64,000 nt of DNA from Streptomyces misionensis. Its GTDB lineage: Bacteria > Actinomycetota > Actinomycetes > Streptomycetales > Streptomycetaceae. Below the pieces are notes generated by a model that was not told the origin of the DNA, did not search any database, and was given only the letters and a program-made list of their open reading frames with translations. The number at the start of each line of letters is the position of its first letter. The stretch's first letter is position 1. The position numbers were made by a program, and so were the translations under genes. This document shows, in pieces, positions 54,722 through 64,000 of this stretch. The DNA lies in contig NZ_FNTD01000004.1 of the NCBI RefSeq assembly GCF_900104815.1, positions 4,604,501-4,668,500 of the forward strand. Direction: 5' to 3'.

Positions 54722-55942
54722 CTACTCCTCGCGGTCGCGCCAGGGCAGTTCGGCCGTGACCACCGTCGGGCCGCCGGCCGGCGACGCCACGGCGAACAGG
54801 CCGTCCACCGCGCCCAGCCGGTCCGCCAGGCCGCGCATCCCGCTGCCGCCGTCCAGCCGGGCACCGCCCCGGCCGTCGTCCTGGACCTGGATCAGCAGCC
54901 GGTCCTTCGCACGCCACACGTCGACCGAGGCGGACCGGGCCGCGCTGTGCTTGCTGACGTTCTGCAGCAGCTCGGAGACCGTGAAGTAGGCGATGCCCTC
55001 GATGGCCGCGGCGGGGCGGTCCGCGAGGTCCACGGTCACCTTCACCGGCACGGTGCAGCGCGAGGCGACCGAGGACAGCGCCGCGTCCAGACCGCGGTCC
55101 GTGAGCACGGCCGGGTGGATGCCCCGGGCCAGGTCGCGCAGCTCCTGGAGGGCCAGCTTCACCTCGCCGTGCGCCTCCTCCACCATCGCCGCCGCGGAAT
55201 CCGGGTCCTCCAGCAGCTTCTCCTTGGCCAGGCCCAGCCCCATGGCCAGGTTGACCAGCCGGGCCTGCGCGCCGTCGTGCAGATCGCGCTCGATGCGGCG
55301 CAGGTCGGCGGCGGCGGTGTCCACCACCACACCCCGGTCCGACTCCAGCTCCGCTATTCGGCGCTCCAGCTCGTCGGAGGGGGACAGCAGCCCGCGCACC
55401 ATCGCCCGGTCCACGTTCGCCAGGCCCCTGGCGAGGTACGGCAGCAGCGGCCACAGCACGAACAGCGAGGTCAGCACGGTGCAGAAGGTGAGGATGCCCC
55501 AGGGCAGCCGTATCGCGTCGTACAGCAGCGTCCGCCAGCCCACCGGGTCCTTGACGGCCATCCACAGCCGCTGGAACGCGCCCTCGGCGCGGGCGAGCGG
55601 CAGCGGCGACGGCTCCTCCACCCGGACCCCGAGGAGCGCCCGGGCCCGCGCCCGCTCCAGCTTGCCCAGCTGCCGGGAGCCCAGCAGGGACAGCGCGAGC
55701 AGCGGCAGACCGACCACGGTGAGGGTGAGGGTGCCGCCGACGGCCAGCACGGTGATCGCGTAGCAGAAGCCGAACACCGTCACCGGCAGGTTCAGCAGGA
55801 GGTGCGCGATCTCCTTCCAGGTGTGCGCGTCGTAGGCCGGCCTGATCGGCGGCAGGCGGTCGGAGCCGTCGGAGCCGTCGGCGCCGTCGGTCCGGACGGG
55901 GCCGGTGCCGTGCCGGTGGCCGGCGGAGCTGGGTGCGGTCAT
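54722..55942 (-). CDS. Sensor histidine kinase, second of a tandem pair
   Basis: 406-residue paralogue of the preceding kinase. Membrane helices at about 45-85 and 130-180; the box [20 protein letters not shown] contains His222; the ATP-lid [18 protein letters not shown] matches. It lacks about 50 residues of the other kinase's extended N-terminal half. Start ATG 55942. First gene of the kinase-kinase-regulator row as transcribed leftward. Whether both phosphorylate the one regulator, or one modulates the other, cannot be told. Confidence 0.9.
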   Translation of the reverse strand: MTAPSSAGHRHGTGPVRTDGADGSDGSDRLPPIRPAYDAHTWKEIAHLLLNLPVTVFGFCYAITVLAVGGTLTLTVVGLPLLALSLLGSRQLGKLERARARALLGVRVEEPSPLPLARAEGAFQRLWMAVKDPVGWRTLLYDAIRLPWGILTFCTVLTSLFVLWPLLPYLARGLANVDRAMVRGLLSPSDELERRIAELESDRGVVVDTAAADLRRIERDLHDGAQARLVNLAMGLGLAKEKLLEDPDSAAAMVEEAHGEVKLALQELRDLARGIHPAVLTDRGLDAALSSVASRCTVPVKVTVDLADRPAAAIEGIAYFTVSELLQNVSKHSAARSASVDVWRAKDRLLIQVQDDGRGGARLDGGSGMRGLADRLGAVDGLFAVASPAGGPTVVTAELPWRDREE

Positions 55943-56174
55943 AACGGCCAGCCTGCCGTGTGGGACACCCCTCGCGCCATGCGGTGCGCCGCCCTGCGCC
56001 GACGGGGGAAAACCCCACCCCCGTCCGCCTCGGGGGCTTCACCCAGGGGTCCGGGGCGCCGCGGCCCGCCCGCCTTGGACCCGTCCCGGCGTGACTGCCT
56101 GCTTACCGCCTCTTTATCAGGGCCTAGACTCCCGTGCGTACAGGTCACGAGGTCAGGGAGCGAGGAGCGGGACC

Positions 56175-56594
56175 GTGCGGGAGACGCTGGGGGACTCGAC
56201 GGCCGCCACGGCGCACGTCATCGCGGCCGGCTACTTCCGGTCGTACTCGGCCGTGGGACTGCTCGCCGTCGTCGGCGTGCTGTTCGTCGCGGTCGCCTTC
56301 GGCGCCGGCCGGCTGCTGCGCCCCGTGGTGCCCACCCCGGAGAAACTCCTGACCTACGAGTGCGGCGTCGACCCCGTCGGCGAGGGCTGGGCCCACACCC
56401 AGGTCCGCTACTACGTCTACGCCTTCCTGTACGTGATCTTCGCGGTCGACTCGGTCTTCCTGTTCCCCTGGGCGACGGTCTTCGCCGCCCCCGGCTACGG
56501 CGCGACGACCCTCGTGGAGATGTTCATCTTCCTCGGCTTCCTCGCCGTGGGCCTGCTGTACGCATACAAGAAGGGCGTCCTGACATGGACGTGA
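56175..56594 (+). CDS. nuoA2: Second complex-I cluster: subunit A
   Basis: 139-residue NuoA paralogue with three predicted helices. The cavity loop is [22 protein letters not shown], shorter than in the first copy, and [15 protein letters not shown] is the second helix. GTG start with GGAG seven bases before it. First gene of a plus-strand run nuoA2-B2-C2-H2-I2-J2-K2-L2-M2. Divergent from the sensor kinases with a 232-base gap in which I see no Rex-like site. Confidence 0.93.
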   Translation: MRETLGDSTAATAHVIAAGYFRSYSAVGLLAVVGVLFVAVAFGAGRLLRPVVPTPEKLLTYECGVDPVGEGWAHTQVRYYVYAFLYVIFAVDSVFLFPWATVFAAPGYGATTLVEMFIFLGFLAVGLLYAYKKGVLTWT

Positions 56595-57196
56595 CCCCGG
56601 ACCCCGTGTACCTCCCGGAGCCCAAGCGGCTCGGCGCGCTGGCCCGTCTGGCCCCCGAGCCCATGAAGGTGGTCCTCAACTGGGGCCGCCGCTACTCGCT
56701 CTGGGTCTTCAACTTCGGCCTCGCCTGCTGCGCGATCGAGTTCATCGCCGCGTCGATGGCCCGCCACGACTTCATCCGGCTCGGCGTCATCCCCTTCGCG
56801 CCGGGGCCCCGTCAGGCCGACCTGATGGTGGTCTCCGGCACGGTCACGGACAAGATGGCCCCGGCCGTCAAGCGACTGTACGAACAGATGCCCGAGCCGA
56901 AGTACGTCATCTCGTTCGGCGCGTGCTCCAACTGCGGCGGGCCGTACTGGGACTCGTACTCCGTCACCAAGGGCGTCGACCAGATCATCCCGGTGGACGT
57001 GTACGTCCCCGGCTGCCCGCCGCGCCCCGAGGCGCTGCTCCAGGGCATCCTCAAGCTCCAGGAGAAGATCGCGGCCGAGTCGCTGGGGGAGCGGTACGGC
57101 ACCGGCGCCGGGCGTCCGTCGGCGGCCGCGTTGCAGAGCGGTCTGGTGCGGCCGCCGGCCCCGGCGGGAGACGGTTCCGAGGGGGACGCGCGATGA
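56585..57196 (+). CDS. nuoB2: Second complex-I cluster: subunit B
   Basis: 203-residue NuoB paralogue. Cluster N2 ligands are intact: adjacent Cys48-Cys49 in GLACCAIEF, the Cys of FGACSNCGG and that of [10 protein letters not shown] short Ala/Pro-rich tail follows. It overlaps nuoA2 by 10 bases and nuoC2 by 4. Retention of N2 suggests the product is redox-active, though the usual partner NuoD is not encoded in this cluster. Confidence 0.93.
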   Translation: MDVTPDPVYLPEPKRLGALARLAPEPMKVVLNWGRRYSLWVFNFGLACCAIEFIAASMARHDFIRLGVIPFAPGPRQADLMVVSGTVTDKMAPAVKRLYEQMPEPKYVISFGACSNCGGPYWDSYSVTKGVDQIIPVDVYVPGCPPRPEALLQGILKLQEKIAAESLGERYGTGAGRPSAAALQSGLVRPPAPAGDGSEGDAR

Positions 57197-58656
57197 GCAC
57201 GGCCGGCTGGCTGCCCGCCCCCGCCGGGGAACTCTTCGGGCCCGAGGCGGTGGCCGAGGAGTCGTACGAGGTCCTGACCGTGGACGTCCCGCCGTCCGCC
57301 TGGCTGGACGCCCTGGAGACGGCCCGTACGACGTTGACCTGCACCTACTTCGACTGGCTCAGCGCGGTGGACGAACCCGGCGCCGGCTTCCGCGTCGCGG
57401 CCCACGTGGTCGCCCTGCACCCGGTGCGGCGCCTTCTGCTGCGCACGACGGTTCCGCACGAGGCGCCGGTCCTGCCGTCCGCCGTCGGCGTGTACGCGGG
57501 CGCGGCGTGGCACGAGCGGGAGACGCACGAAATGTTCGGGGTGACCTTCGAGGGCCACCCCTCGCTCGAACACCTGCTCCTCCCCGAGAACTTCGAGGGC
57601 CACCCCCTGCGCAAGGACTTCGTCCTCGCCGCCCGGGTCGCCAAGGCGTGGCCCGGCGCCAAGGAGCCCGGCGAGTCCGAGCACGGCGGACCCAAGCGCC
57701 GCCAGATGCTGCCGCCGGGCGTCCCCGACCCCAACGAGTGGGGCCCCCTCAAGGGACAGCTGCCCCCCGCCCCGGCCCGCCCCGCCCGCGCCTCCGGAGA
57801 CCGCCCGGTCCGCCGCGCCCGCACGGCGGCGGAGGGCTCGGCGCATCAGCCCGGTCCCGCCGAGGGCGCCGCTCCGGCAGGCCCGCGCCGGACGCGGAGC
57901 GCGAGCGAGGGCTCGGCGAGTCAGACGGCGGCGGCCGAGGGCGCCGCTCCCGCCCGCCCGCGCCGGATGCGCAGTGCGAGCGAGGGCTCGGCGAGTCAGG
58001 CACCGGCGGGGGAGGCCGCCCCGGCGCGTCCCCGCAGGATGCGCAGCGCGAGCGAGGGTTCGGTGAGCCAGGCGCCGGCGGCGGCGCGGGGCGAGGACGC
58101 GGCGGAGCGGAAGCAGGCCGCGGCCGACGGGGACGCCGCGCGGACCGCGCGGACCGAGGGTCCCGCGGCGGAGGCGTCGGTGGCGCACGAGCCCGGTCCG
58201 GCACCGGCCCGCCCCCGTCGCAACCGCACCGCCTCCCAGGGCTCGGCCTCCCAGCGCGCCACGGAACCGACGGAACCGACGCCCGGCCAGACCGGCCCGG
58301 CCCGCCGCCCGGCCCCGCGCGGCTCCGACGCCCCGTGGCACCACGCCCGCCCGGCCTTCGACGACCAGGAGCAGCGCGAGCAGACCGACGCGACGGCCCC
58401 CACCGCCCCGGCCGAACCGCGGCCCACGCCGGCCTCCCGCGAGCCGGGCTCGTCCGAGTCGGCCTCCTCCGAGCCGCGCTCGCCCGAGTCGGGTCCGGCT
58501 CCGGAGGCGGCCGAGTCGCAGACCTCACCCTCACCCGAGCCCCGGCCCGACCCCGGCCGGGACGGGAGCGAACCCGCTCCCGGCACCCCCGGCACGCCGG
58601 ACGACCCCGACACCCCCGACGACCCGCCGACCGACCCGACAGGAGGCCCGCAGTGA
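57193..58656 (+). CDS. nuoC2: Second complex-I cluster: subunit C with long repeat-rich tail
   Basis: 487 residues, about twice a normal NuoC. The first 150 residues are the 30-kDa domain with [17 protein letters not shown] and EGHPLRKDF. From about residue 190 onward the sequence is low-complexity. It has five imperfect copies of a basic/Ser unit ([13 protein letters not shown] and variants) spaced by Ala/Pro-rich segments between about 203 and 356, followed by a Pro/Glu/Ser/Asp-rich acidic end. The reading frame is continuous to the nuoH2 start, with a 4-base overlap, so this is not a simple frameshift. No NuoD domain is present. Confidence 0.9.
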   Translation: MSTAGWLPAPAGELFGPEAVAEESYEVLTVDVPPSAWLDALETARTTLTCTYFDWLSAVDEPGAGFRVAAHVVALHPVRRLLLRTTVPHEAPVLPSAVGVYAGAAWHERETHEMFGVTFEGHPSLEHLLLPENFEGHPLRKDFVLAARVAKAWPGAKEPGESEHGGPKRRQMLPPGVPDPNEWGPLKGQLPPAPARPARASGDRPVRRARTAAEGSAHQPGPAEGAAPAGPRRTRSASEGSASQTAAAEGAAPARPRRMRSASEGSASQAPAGEAAPARPRRMRSASEGSVSQAPAAARGEDAAERKQAAADGDAARTARTEGPAAEASVAHEPGPAPARPRRNRTASQGSASQRATEPTEPTPGQTGPARRPAPRGSDAPWHHARPAFDDQEQREQTDATAPTAPAEPRPTPASREPGSSESASSEPRSPESGPAPEAAESQTSPSPEPRPDPGRDGSEPAPGTPGTPDDPDTPDDPPTDPTGGPQ

Positions 58657-59621
58657 GCGGTGTGCTGGACGTCGTGCTGCGGGTCGTCGCGGTGTTCCTG
58701 GTGTTCCTGGTCTTCCCGCTGGTGGTGGGGCAGACCGAGCACAAGGTGATGGCCCATATGCAGGGGCGGCTCGGACCGATGTACGCGGGCGGGTTCCACG
58801 GGTGGGCCCAGCTGATCGCGGACGGCGTGAAGTTCGCGCAGAAGGAGGACGTGGTGCCGGCGGACGCCGACCGCCGCGTCTTCCAGCTCGCGCCCGCCGT
58901 GGCCCTGCTGCCCTACCTGCTCGTGCTGCTCGTCATCCCCATCGGCCCGGGCGAGGGCGCCGTCGGCCAGGCCCTGGACGCCGGTGTGTTCTTCGCGCTC
59001 GCCGTGATGGGCGTCGGCGTGCTCGGCTCGCTCATGGCGGGCTGGGCCAGCGCCAACAAGTTCTCCCTGCTCGGCGGCCTGCGCACCGCCGCCCAGCTGC
59101 TCGCCTACGAACTGCCGATGCTGCTCGCCGCGGCCTCCGTCGCGATGGCGGCCGGCACGGTCTCCCTGCAAGGCATCCTGCACGCCTTCCACTGGTGGTG
59201 GCTGCCCTGGCAGATCATCGGCGCGGTCGTCTTCTTCGTCGCCGGACTCGCCGAGCTGCAACGCCCGCCGTTCGACATGCCCGTCGCCGACTCGGAGATC
59301 ATCTTCGGCGCGTACACCGAGTACACCGGCCTGCGCTTCGCCCTGTTCCTGCTCGCCGAGTACGCCGGCATCGTGGTGCTGTGCGGCCTGACCACCGTTC
59401 TCTTCCTGGGCGGCTGGCACGGCCCCTGGGGCGACGGCGGGCTCGGCTGGGTCTGGACCCTGCTGAAGACCGCGGTCCTCGCCTTCGTCGTCATCTGGCT
59501 GCGCGTCACCTACCCGCGGCTGCGCGAGGACCAGCTCCAGAAGCTGTCCTGGACCCTCCTCGTGCCCCTCTCCCTCGTCCAGATCGCCCTCACCGGCATC
59601 GTCAAGGTGGTGATCAGCTAA
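58653..59621 (+). CDS. nuoH2: Second complex-I cluster: subunit H
   Basis: 322-residue membrane subunit with about eight helices. It has [20 protein letters not shown] in the first loop and [21 protein letters not shown] in the third, both quinone-cavity signatures of NuoH. Unlike the first nuoH it has no Pro-rich tail. GTG start overlapping nuoC2. Confidence 0.94.
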   Translation: MSGVLDVVLRVVAVFLVFLVFPLVVGQTEHKVMAHMQGRLGPMYAGGFHGWAQLIADGVKFAQKEDVVPADADRRVFQLAPAVALLPYLLVLLVIPIGPGEGAVGQALDAGVFFALAVMGVGVLGSLMAGWASANKFSLLGGLRTAAQLLAYELPMLLAAASVAMAAGTVSLQGILHAFHWWWLPWQIIGAVVFFVAGLAELQRPPFDMPVADSEIIFGAYTEYTGLRFALFLLAEYAGIVVLCGLTTVLFLGGWHGPWGDGGLGWVWTLLKTAVLAFVVIWLRVTYPRLREDQLQKLSWTLLVPLSLVQIALTGIVKVVIS

Positions 59622-59623
59622 CC

Positions 59624-60178
59624 ATGGCTCCGATTCCCGGTTCCGGACTCGCCAAGGGCCTGGCCGTCACCCTGCGCACGATGACACGGAAGCACGGCAC
59701 CGAGCAGTACCCGGACGCCCTGCCCGAACTGCCGCCCCGCACCCGGGGCGTGATCGGGCTGTTCGAGGAGAACTGCACGGTCTGCATGCTGTGCGCCCGC
59801 GAGTGCCCCGACTGGTGCATCTACATCGACTCCCACAAGGAGACCGTCCCGCCCGCCGCCCCCGGCGGCCGTGAGCGCAGCCGCAACGTCCTCGACCGGT
59901 TCGCCATCGACTTCTCGCTGTGCATGTACTGCGGCATCTGTATCGAGGTCTGCCCCTTCGACGCGCTCTTCTGGTCCCCGGAGTTCGAGTACGCCGAGAC
60001 CGACATCCGCGACCTCACCCATGAGCGCGACAAGCTCCGCGAGTGGATGTGGACCGTCCCGGCGCCGCCCGCCCTCGACCCGGGCGCGGAGGAGCCGAAG
60101 GAGATCGCCGCCGCCCGCAAGGCCGCCGACAAGCTCGCCGCCGCGCGGAAGGCCGAGTCCGAGGAGGGCGACGCATGA
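59624..60178 (+). CDS. nuoI2: Second complex-I cluster: subunit I
   Basis: 184-residue ferredoxin-like subunit with both [4Fe-4S] motifs intact: [12 protein letters not shown] and [12 protein letters not shown]. The C-terminus is a Lys/Ala/Glu-rich helix. It starts 2 bases after the nuoH2 stop and overlaps nuoJ2 by 4. With no NuoE, F or G next to it, these clusters may be reached by another donor such as ferredoxin. Confidence 0.94.
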   Translation: MAPIPGSGLAKGLAVTLRTMTRKHGTEQYPDALPELPPRTRGVIGLFEENCTVCMLCARECPDWCIYIDSHKETVPPAAPGGRERSRNVLDRFAIDFSLCMYCGICIEVCPFDALFWSPEFEYAETDIRDLTHERDKLREWMWTVPAPPALDPGAEEPKEIAAARKAADKLAAARKAESEEGDA

Positions 60179-60795
60179 GCCCCGCCCTCGCCGCGGCCCC
60201 GCACGGCTTCCTCTCGCCGACCGGTGTCGAGATCGCCTTCCTCCTGGTCGGCCTGGTCACCTTCGGCGCCGCGCTGATCACCGTCACCACCCGGCAACTG
60301 GTGCACGCGGCCCTGTGGCTGGTGGTCGCGCTCGGCGGACTCGCCGTGGAGTACCTGCTGCTCACCGCCGAGTTCATCGCCTGGGTGCAGGTCCTGATCT
60401 ACGTCGGTTCCGTCGTCGTCCTCCTGCTGTTCGGGCTGATGCTCACCAGGGCGCCCATCGGCCGCTCACCGGACGCCGACTCCGGCAACCGCTGGGCCGC
60501 CCTCGGCGTCGCCCTCGCCGCCGCGGTCGCCCTGGTGTGGGTGGTCGTCGACGCCTTCCGCACGACCTGGATGGACCTGACCGGACCGGCCGCCGGCGCC
60601 ACCCACGTCACCGGCGCGAGCCTGTTCCGGTACTGGGTGCTGCCCTTCGAGGCGCTGTCCGTGCTGCTCCTCGCCGCCCTGGTCGGCGCCATCGTCCTGT
60701 CCCGCAAGGCCAAGGCCGGGGCAGACGCCGGCCACGCCGCGGCGGCCGACGGCACGCCGGCACCCGTTTCCGCCGGGAAGGACGGCGCCCGCTGA
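60175..60795 (+). CDS. nuoJ2: Second complex-I cluster: subunit J
   Basis: 206-residue membrane subunit with about five helices. The conserved third-helix region is [20 protein letters not shown], similar to the pi-bulge helix of NuoJ. It lacks the long polar tail of the first nuoJ. ATG start overlapping the nuoI2 stop by 4 bases; stop overlaps nuoK2 by one base. Confidence 0.92.
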   Translation: MSPALAAAPHGFLSPTGVEIAFLLVGLVTFGAALITVTTRQLVHAALWLVVALGGLAVEYLLLTAEFIAWVQVLIYVGSVVVLLLFGLMLTRAPIGRSPDADSGNRWAALGVALAAAVALVWVVVDAFRTTWMDLTGPAAGATHVTGASLFRYWVLPFEALSVLLLAALVGAIVLSRKAKAGADAGHAAAADGTPAPVSAGKDGAR

Positions 60796-61169
60796 TGCAC
60801 CTCGTCTACCCCGCCGTACTCTCCGCCCTCCTGTTCTGCACCGGCCTGTACGGCGTCCTCGCCCGGCGCAACGCGATCCTGGTGCTGATGTCGGTCGAGC
60901 TGATGCTCAACGCCGTCAACCTCAACCTGGTCGCCTTCGACGTCTGGCTCAGCCGCGCCGCCCGCGACACCCTGCACTCCGGCCAGGCGCTGACCCTGTT
61001 CACCATCGCCATCGCCGCCGCCGAGATCGGCATCGGCCTGGCGATCGTGCTCGCCGTGTACCGCAACCGCGGCACCTCCGACATCGACAAGCTCCGCGAC
61101 ACCGCCGAGCGCCCCGACGGCGCGGAGCCGGGTGCCGCCGCGGCAGAGAAGACCGAGGCCACCGCGTGA
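60795..61169 (+). CDS. nuoK2: Second complex-I cluster: subunit K
   Basis: 124-residue three-helix subunit. Both membrane glutamates are preserved in [19 protein letters not shown] and in [16 protein letters not shown] polar Ala/Glu tail of about 25 residues extends it beyond normal NuoK. It overlaps nuoL2 by 4 bases. Confidence 0.93.
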   Translation: MHLVYPAVLSALLFCTGLYGVLARRNAILVLMSVELMLNAVNLNLVAFDVWLSRAARDTLHSGQALTLFTIAIAAAEIGIGLAIVLAVYRNRGTSDIDKLRDTAERPDGAEPGAAAAEKTEATA

Positions 61170-63160
61170 CCACGACCACCCTCGCCGTACTCGTCCCCCT
61201 GCTGCCCTTCCTCGGTGCCGCGGCCGGACTGCTCCTCGGCCGCACCGCGCCCGGCTTCGTCCGCCCGCTCGCCGTGCTGCCCCCGCTGGCCTCGCTGGTG
61301 CCGGCCGCGCTGGTCGCCGTGCGCCAGGGCGGCGGACCGGCCCTGGACGCCCACACGGAGCTGACCCCCACCGGCTCGGTCCCCGTCGAGCTGGCCCTGC
61401 ACATCGACGGCTTCGCCGCGCTCGTCGCGATCCTGGTCGCCTTCGTCGCGTCCTGCGTGCAGATCTACTCCACGGGCTACCTCCGCCACGACCCGCGCTA
61501 CCCCTCGTACGCCGCCCTCGTCTCCCTGTTCACCTCCGCGATGCTGCTCGTCGTCTACTCCGGCGACCTGATCGTGCTGCTGGTCGGCTGGGAGGTCATG
61601 GGCATCTGCTCCTACTTCCTGGTCGGGCACTACTGGGAGACCCCCGAGGCCCGCGCCGCCTCCCTCAAGGCGTTCCTGGTCACCAAGCTCGGCGACGTGC
61701 CGTTCCTGATCGGCCTGTTCGCGCTCGCCACCGACGCCGGCTCGTTCCGCATCACCAGCGTCCTCGGCACCGTCGCGAGCGGCGGCCTGCACCACCCGAC
61801 CGTCGTCGCCCTGCTGCTGCTCGCCGGCGTGGCGGGCAAGTCGGCGCAGTTCCCGCTGCACACCTGGCTGCCGGACGCCATGGCGGGCCCGACACCCGTC
61901 TCCGCGCTGATCCACGCCGCCACGATGGTCGCCGCCGGCGTCTACTTCGTCGCCCGCCTCCTCCCGGTGTTCGAGGCATCCGGGGCCGCGATGCTGGTGC
62001 TGGCCGTGATGGCCGCCGTCACCATGACCGGCTCTGCGCTGGCCGCCCTCGCCCAGGACGACATCAAGCGCGTCCTCGCCTACTCGACCATCGGCCAGCT
62101 CGGCTACATGACCGGCGCCCTCGCCGTCGGCGACCGCGGTGCCGCCGTCTTCCACCTCCTGTCCCACGGCGCCTTCAAGGCGCTGCTGTTCCTCGCCGCC
62201 GGTGTGGTCATCCACGCCGCCGGCACCAACTCGCTGGCCGCCATGTCCCGCATGCGCGGACTGCGCGACCGCGTCCCGGACGCCTACTGGACGATGACCG
62301 TGGCACTGCTCGCGCTCGCCGCGATCCCGCCGTTCAGCGGCTTCTTCTCCAAGGAGTCCGTCCTCGGCGCCGCCGAGCACGCGGCCGGCGGCCACACCGC
62401 GCACGTGCCCGGCGCGGCCGGCTGGCTGGTCCTGGTGGCCGGACTGGTCACCGCCGTACTGACCGCCGCCTACGCCACCCGGCTGTGGCTGCTGGCCTTC
62501 CACGGCCGGGGCGCCGAGGTCCCCGACCACGGCCGCCGGCCGCTGACCATGACCGTGGTGCTGTGGGTCCTCGCGATCCCCTCGCTGGCCTTCGGCGGGT
62601 TCGCCTACCGGGCGCTGCCCGGCTGGTTCGACGGCCGGTCCCTGGCCCCGACCGCGCTCACCTCCGTCCTCGGCACCGGCCTCGCCGTGGCCGGCGGGCT
62701 GCTCACCTACGGCGTGTGGCAGCGCACCACCCGGAACCTGGTCAGCCCCCCGCTCGGCGCGGTCGCCGCCCACCCCGGGGCCGACCCCGGACGGGTCGAG
62801 GCCGAGGCCATCGCCACCCACACCCCGGCCTACGGTGACATCGCCTACGCCCCCGACCCGGCGGACCCCGGACGGGTGCTGCTCGGCCCGCTGCACCGGC
62901 ACGCGGCCGTCGGCTTCCACCTGGACGCGGTCTACGACGCGCTGTTCGTCCGCCCGGTACGGGCCGGGGCGAGCCTCGTCCGGTTCCTCGACCGCGAGGT
63001 CGTGGACACCTACGTCGGCGCCGCCGGCGCGCTGCCCCGGCTGCTCGGGGCCGCCGTACGCCGCGCCCAGACCGGCAATGTGCAGACCTATGTGAGCGCG
63101 CTGCTCGCCGGCACCGTCGTCCTCGCGGTCGCCGTCGTCCTCGTCGCCACGGGAGCGTGA
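61166..63160 (+). CDS. nuoL2: Second complex-I cluster: subunit L
   Basis: 664-residue antiporter-like proton-pumping subunit. The essential Glu lies in [20 protein letters not shown], the Lys in [20 protein letters not shown], and a central [13 protein letters not shown] follows. It ends with a hydrophobic anchor helix. GTG start. All pumping residues I can identify by family are kept, so this arm should move protons. Confidence 0.94.
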   Translation: MTTTTLAVLVPLLPFLGAAAGLLLGRTAPGFVRPLAVLPPLASLVPAALVAVRQGGGPALDAHTELTPTGSVPVELALHIDGFAALVAILVAFVASCVQIYSTGYLRHDPRYPSYAALVSLFTSAMLLVVYSGDLIVLLVGWEVMGICSYFLVGHYWETPEARAASLKAFLVTKLGDVPFLIGLFALATDAGSFRITSVLGTVASGGLHHPTVVALLLLAGVAGKSAQFPLHTWLPDAMAGPTPVSALIHAATMVAAGVYFVARLLPVFEASGAAMLVLAVMAAVTMTGSALAALAQDDIKRVLAYSTIGQLGYMTGALAVGDRGAAVFHLLSHGAFKALLFLAAGVVIHAAGTNSLAAMSRMRGLRDRVPDAYWTMTVALLALAAIPPFSGFFSKESVLGAAEHAAGGHTAHVPGAAGWLVLVAGLVTAVLTAAYATRLWLLAFHGRGAEVPDHGRRPLTMTVVLWVLAIPSLAFGGFAYRALPGWFDGRSLAPTALTSVLGTGLAVAGGLLTYGVWQRTTRNLVSPPLGAVAAHPGADPGRVEAEAIATHTPAYGDIAYAPDPADPGRVLLGPLHRHAAVGFHLDAVYDALFVRPVRAGASLVRFLDREVVDTYVGAAGALPRLLGAAVRRAQTGNVQTYVSALLAGTVVLAVAVVLVATGA

Positions 63161-63166
63161 GCAGGC

Positions 63167-64000
63167 GTGATCGATATCAACGAGTCCGTGATGCAGTTCC
63201 TTCTGGCATTCGTCGTCGTCGGCCCGCTCCTCGGCGCCGCCGCCGCTCTCCTGCCGGCCCCGCCCGGGCTGAAGGGGAAGTCACCCGAGCAGGCCGTGCT
63301 GCGCCACGGTGTCACCGTGACCGCAGTGGTCCTCGCCGCCGCGGTCGTCCTCGCGCTCGGCTTCGACCACCACCATCCGTCGAGGATGCAGGCCACGACC
63401 GACATCAGCTGGATCCCCGCGCTCGACGTGCGGATCCACCTCGGCATCGACGGCATCTCCCTCCCCCTCGTCGTGCTGACCGCGCTGCTGACCTTCCTGT
63501 GCGCGCTCTACTCGTACTTCAAGCCGCCCGCGGGCCCGTCCCCGAAGGCGTTCGTCGCGCTGCTGCTCCTGCTGGAGACCGGCACCCTCGCGACCTTCTC
63601 CGTGCTCGACCTGCTGCTGTTCTTCCTCGCGTTCGAGACCGTGCTGATCCCGATGTACTTCCTCATCGCCCGCTGGGGCGGCGAGGGGCGGGCCCGGGCC
63701 GCGTGGAAGTTCATCCTGTTCACGCTTCTCGGCTCCGTCGTCATGCTGCTCGGCCTGCTCCTGATCGGAATCAAGGCCGGCACCTTCGACATGGTGGCAC
63801 TCGCCACTGACAACGGCCGGTCCCTGACCGCGTCCGTGCAGGTCGTCGCCGTACTGGCGATCGGGCTCGGGCTCGCGGTCAAGACCCCGATGTGGCCGCT
63901 GCACAGCTGGCTGCCCGACGCCCACACCGCCGCACCGACCACCGGCTCGGTGCTGCTGGCCGGGGTGCTGCTGAAGATGGGCACGTACGGGTTCGTACGG
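63167..64000 (+). CDS. nuoM2: Second complex-I cluster: subunit M, 3' end cut by window edge
   Basis: 278 codons of a NuoM paralogue starting at GTG 63167, 6 bases after nuoL2, and still open at the last base. Conserved sequence includes FETVLIPMYFLIARWG with the key Glu, VKTPMWPLHSWLPDAHTAAP with the Lys, and LLKMGTYGFVR. The rest of the gene, and probably nuoN2, lie to the right. Confidence 0.93.
   Translation, partial: MIDINESVMQFLLAFVVVGPLLGAAAALLPAPPGLKGKSPEQAVLRHGVTVTAVVLAAAVVLALGFDHHHPSRMQATTDISWIPALDVRIHLGIDGISLPLVVLTALLTFLCALYSYFKPPAGPSPKAFVALLLLLETGTLATFSVLDLLLFFLAFETVLIPMYFLIARWGGEGRARAAWKFILFTLLGSVVMLLGLLLIGIKAGTFDMVALATDNGRSLTASVQVVAVLAIGLGLAVKTPMWPLHSWLPDAHTAAPTTGSVLLAGVLLKMGTYGFVR

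Noticed and set aside
54593..56584. Long plus-strand open frame upstream of nuoB2
   Set aside because: Antisense to the second sensor kinase, with no recognisable protein features before the nuoB2 ATG at 56585.

Overview
The window is a GC-rich (roughly 70% or more) actinobacterial chromosome segment that I read as Streptomyces. The grounds are GTG and ATG starts joined by 4-nt overlaps, a SARP/AfsR-type regulator, a futalosine-type menaquinone pathway (mqnA, mqnC), two nuo clusters, a cyclic-di-AMP riboswitch ahead of a transglycosylase, and long antisense ORFs produced by third-position GC bias. I see no mobile element, CRISPR array, rRNA or tRNA. Both ends cut through genes: the SARP regulator lacks its first codons and the second nuoM runs off the right edge.

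Layout. 1-4.6 kb: SARP-NB-ARC-TPR regulator, small secreted peptide, SAM methyltransferase, cold-shock protein. 4.9-13.3 kb: a quinone-centred stretch with mqnA, a membrane Ser/Thr kinase, a prepilin peptidase, mqnC, a shrunken amidohydrolase-like protein, menG, a PASTA protein, a GNAT acetyltransferase and a geranylgeranyl-reductase family flavoprotein. 13.3-15.0 kb: peptide deformylase and an NlpC/P60 hydrolase on the minus strand. 15.66-31.66 kb: a complete 14-gene nuoA-N operon (complex I) closed by a strong terminator. 31.7-39.1 kb: secreted protein of unknown function, PanE-like reductase, RecQ, pntAB transhydrogenase. 39.2-43.2 kb: M56 protease, fumarylacetoacetase, HAD phosphatase, transglycosylase under a riboswitch. 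43.9-48.8 kb: polyprenyl diphosphate synthase, LolA-like protein, TPR protein, RarD permease. 49.1-52.1 kb: 2-oxoacid:ferredoxin oxidoreductase (korAB). 52.3-55.9 kb: NarL-type response regulator with two tandem paralogous sensor kinases. 56.2-64.0 kb: a second, partial complex-I cluster nuoA2-B2-C2-H2-I2-J2-K2-L2-M2.

The genes fit together around electron transfer. mqnA, mqnC, menG and the prenyl synthase make menaquinone, and the reductase probably saturates its tail. The main Nuo complex reduces menaquinone with NADH. Pnt balances NADH and NADPH. KorAB reduces ferredoxin. The second Nuo cluster has membrane and connecting subunits but, within the window, no NADH-input module (E, F, G) and no NuoD.

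Most notable non-coding signals: a Rex-like operator in front of nuoA, a ydaO-type c-di-AMP riboswitch in front of the transglycosylase, an 11-bp-arm palindrome between the NlpC/P60 gene and nuoA, and several perfect-stem terminators.
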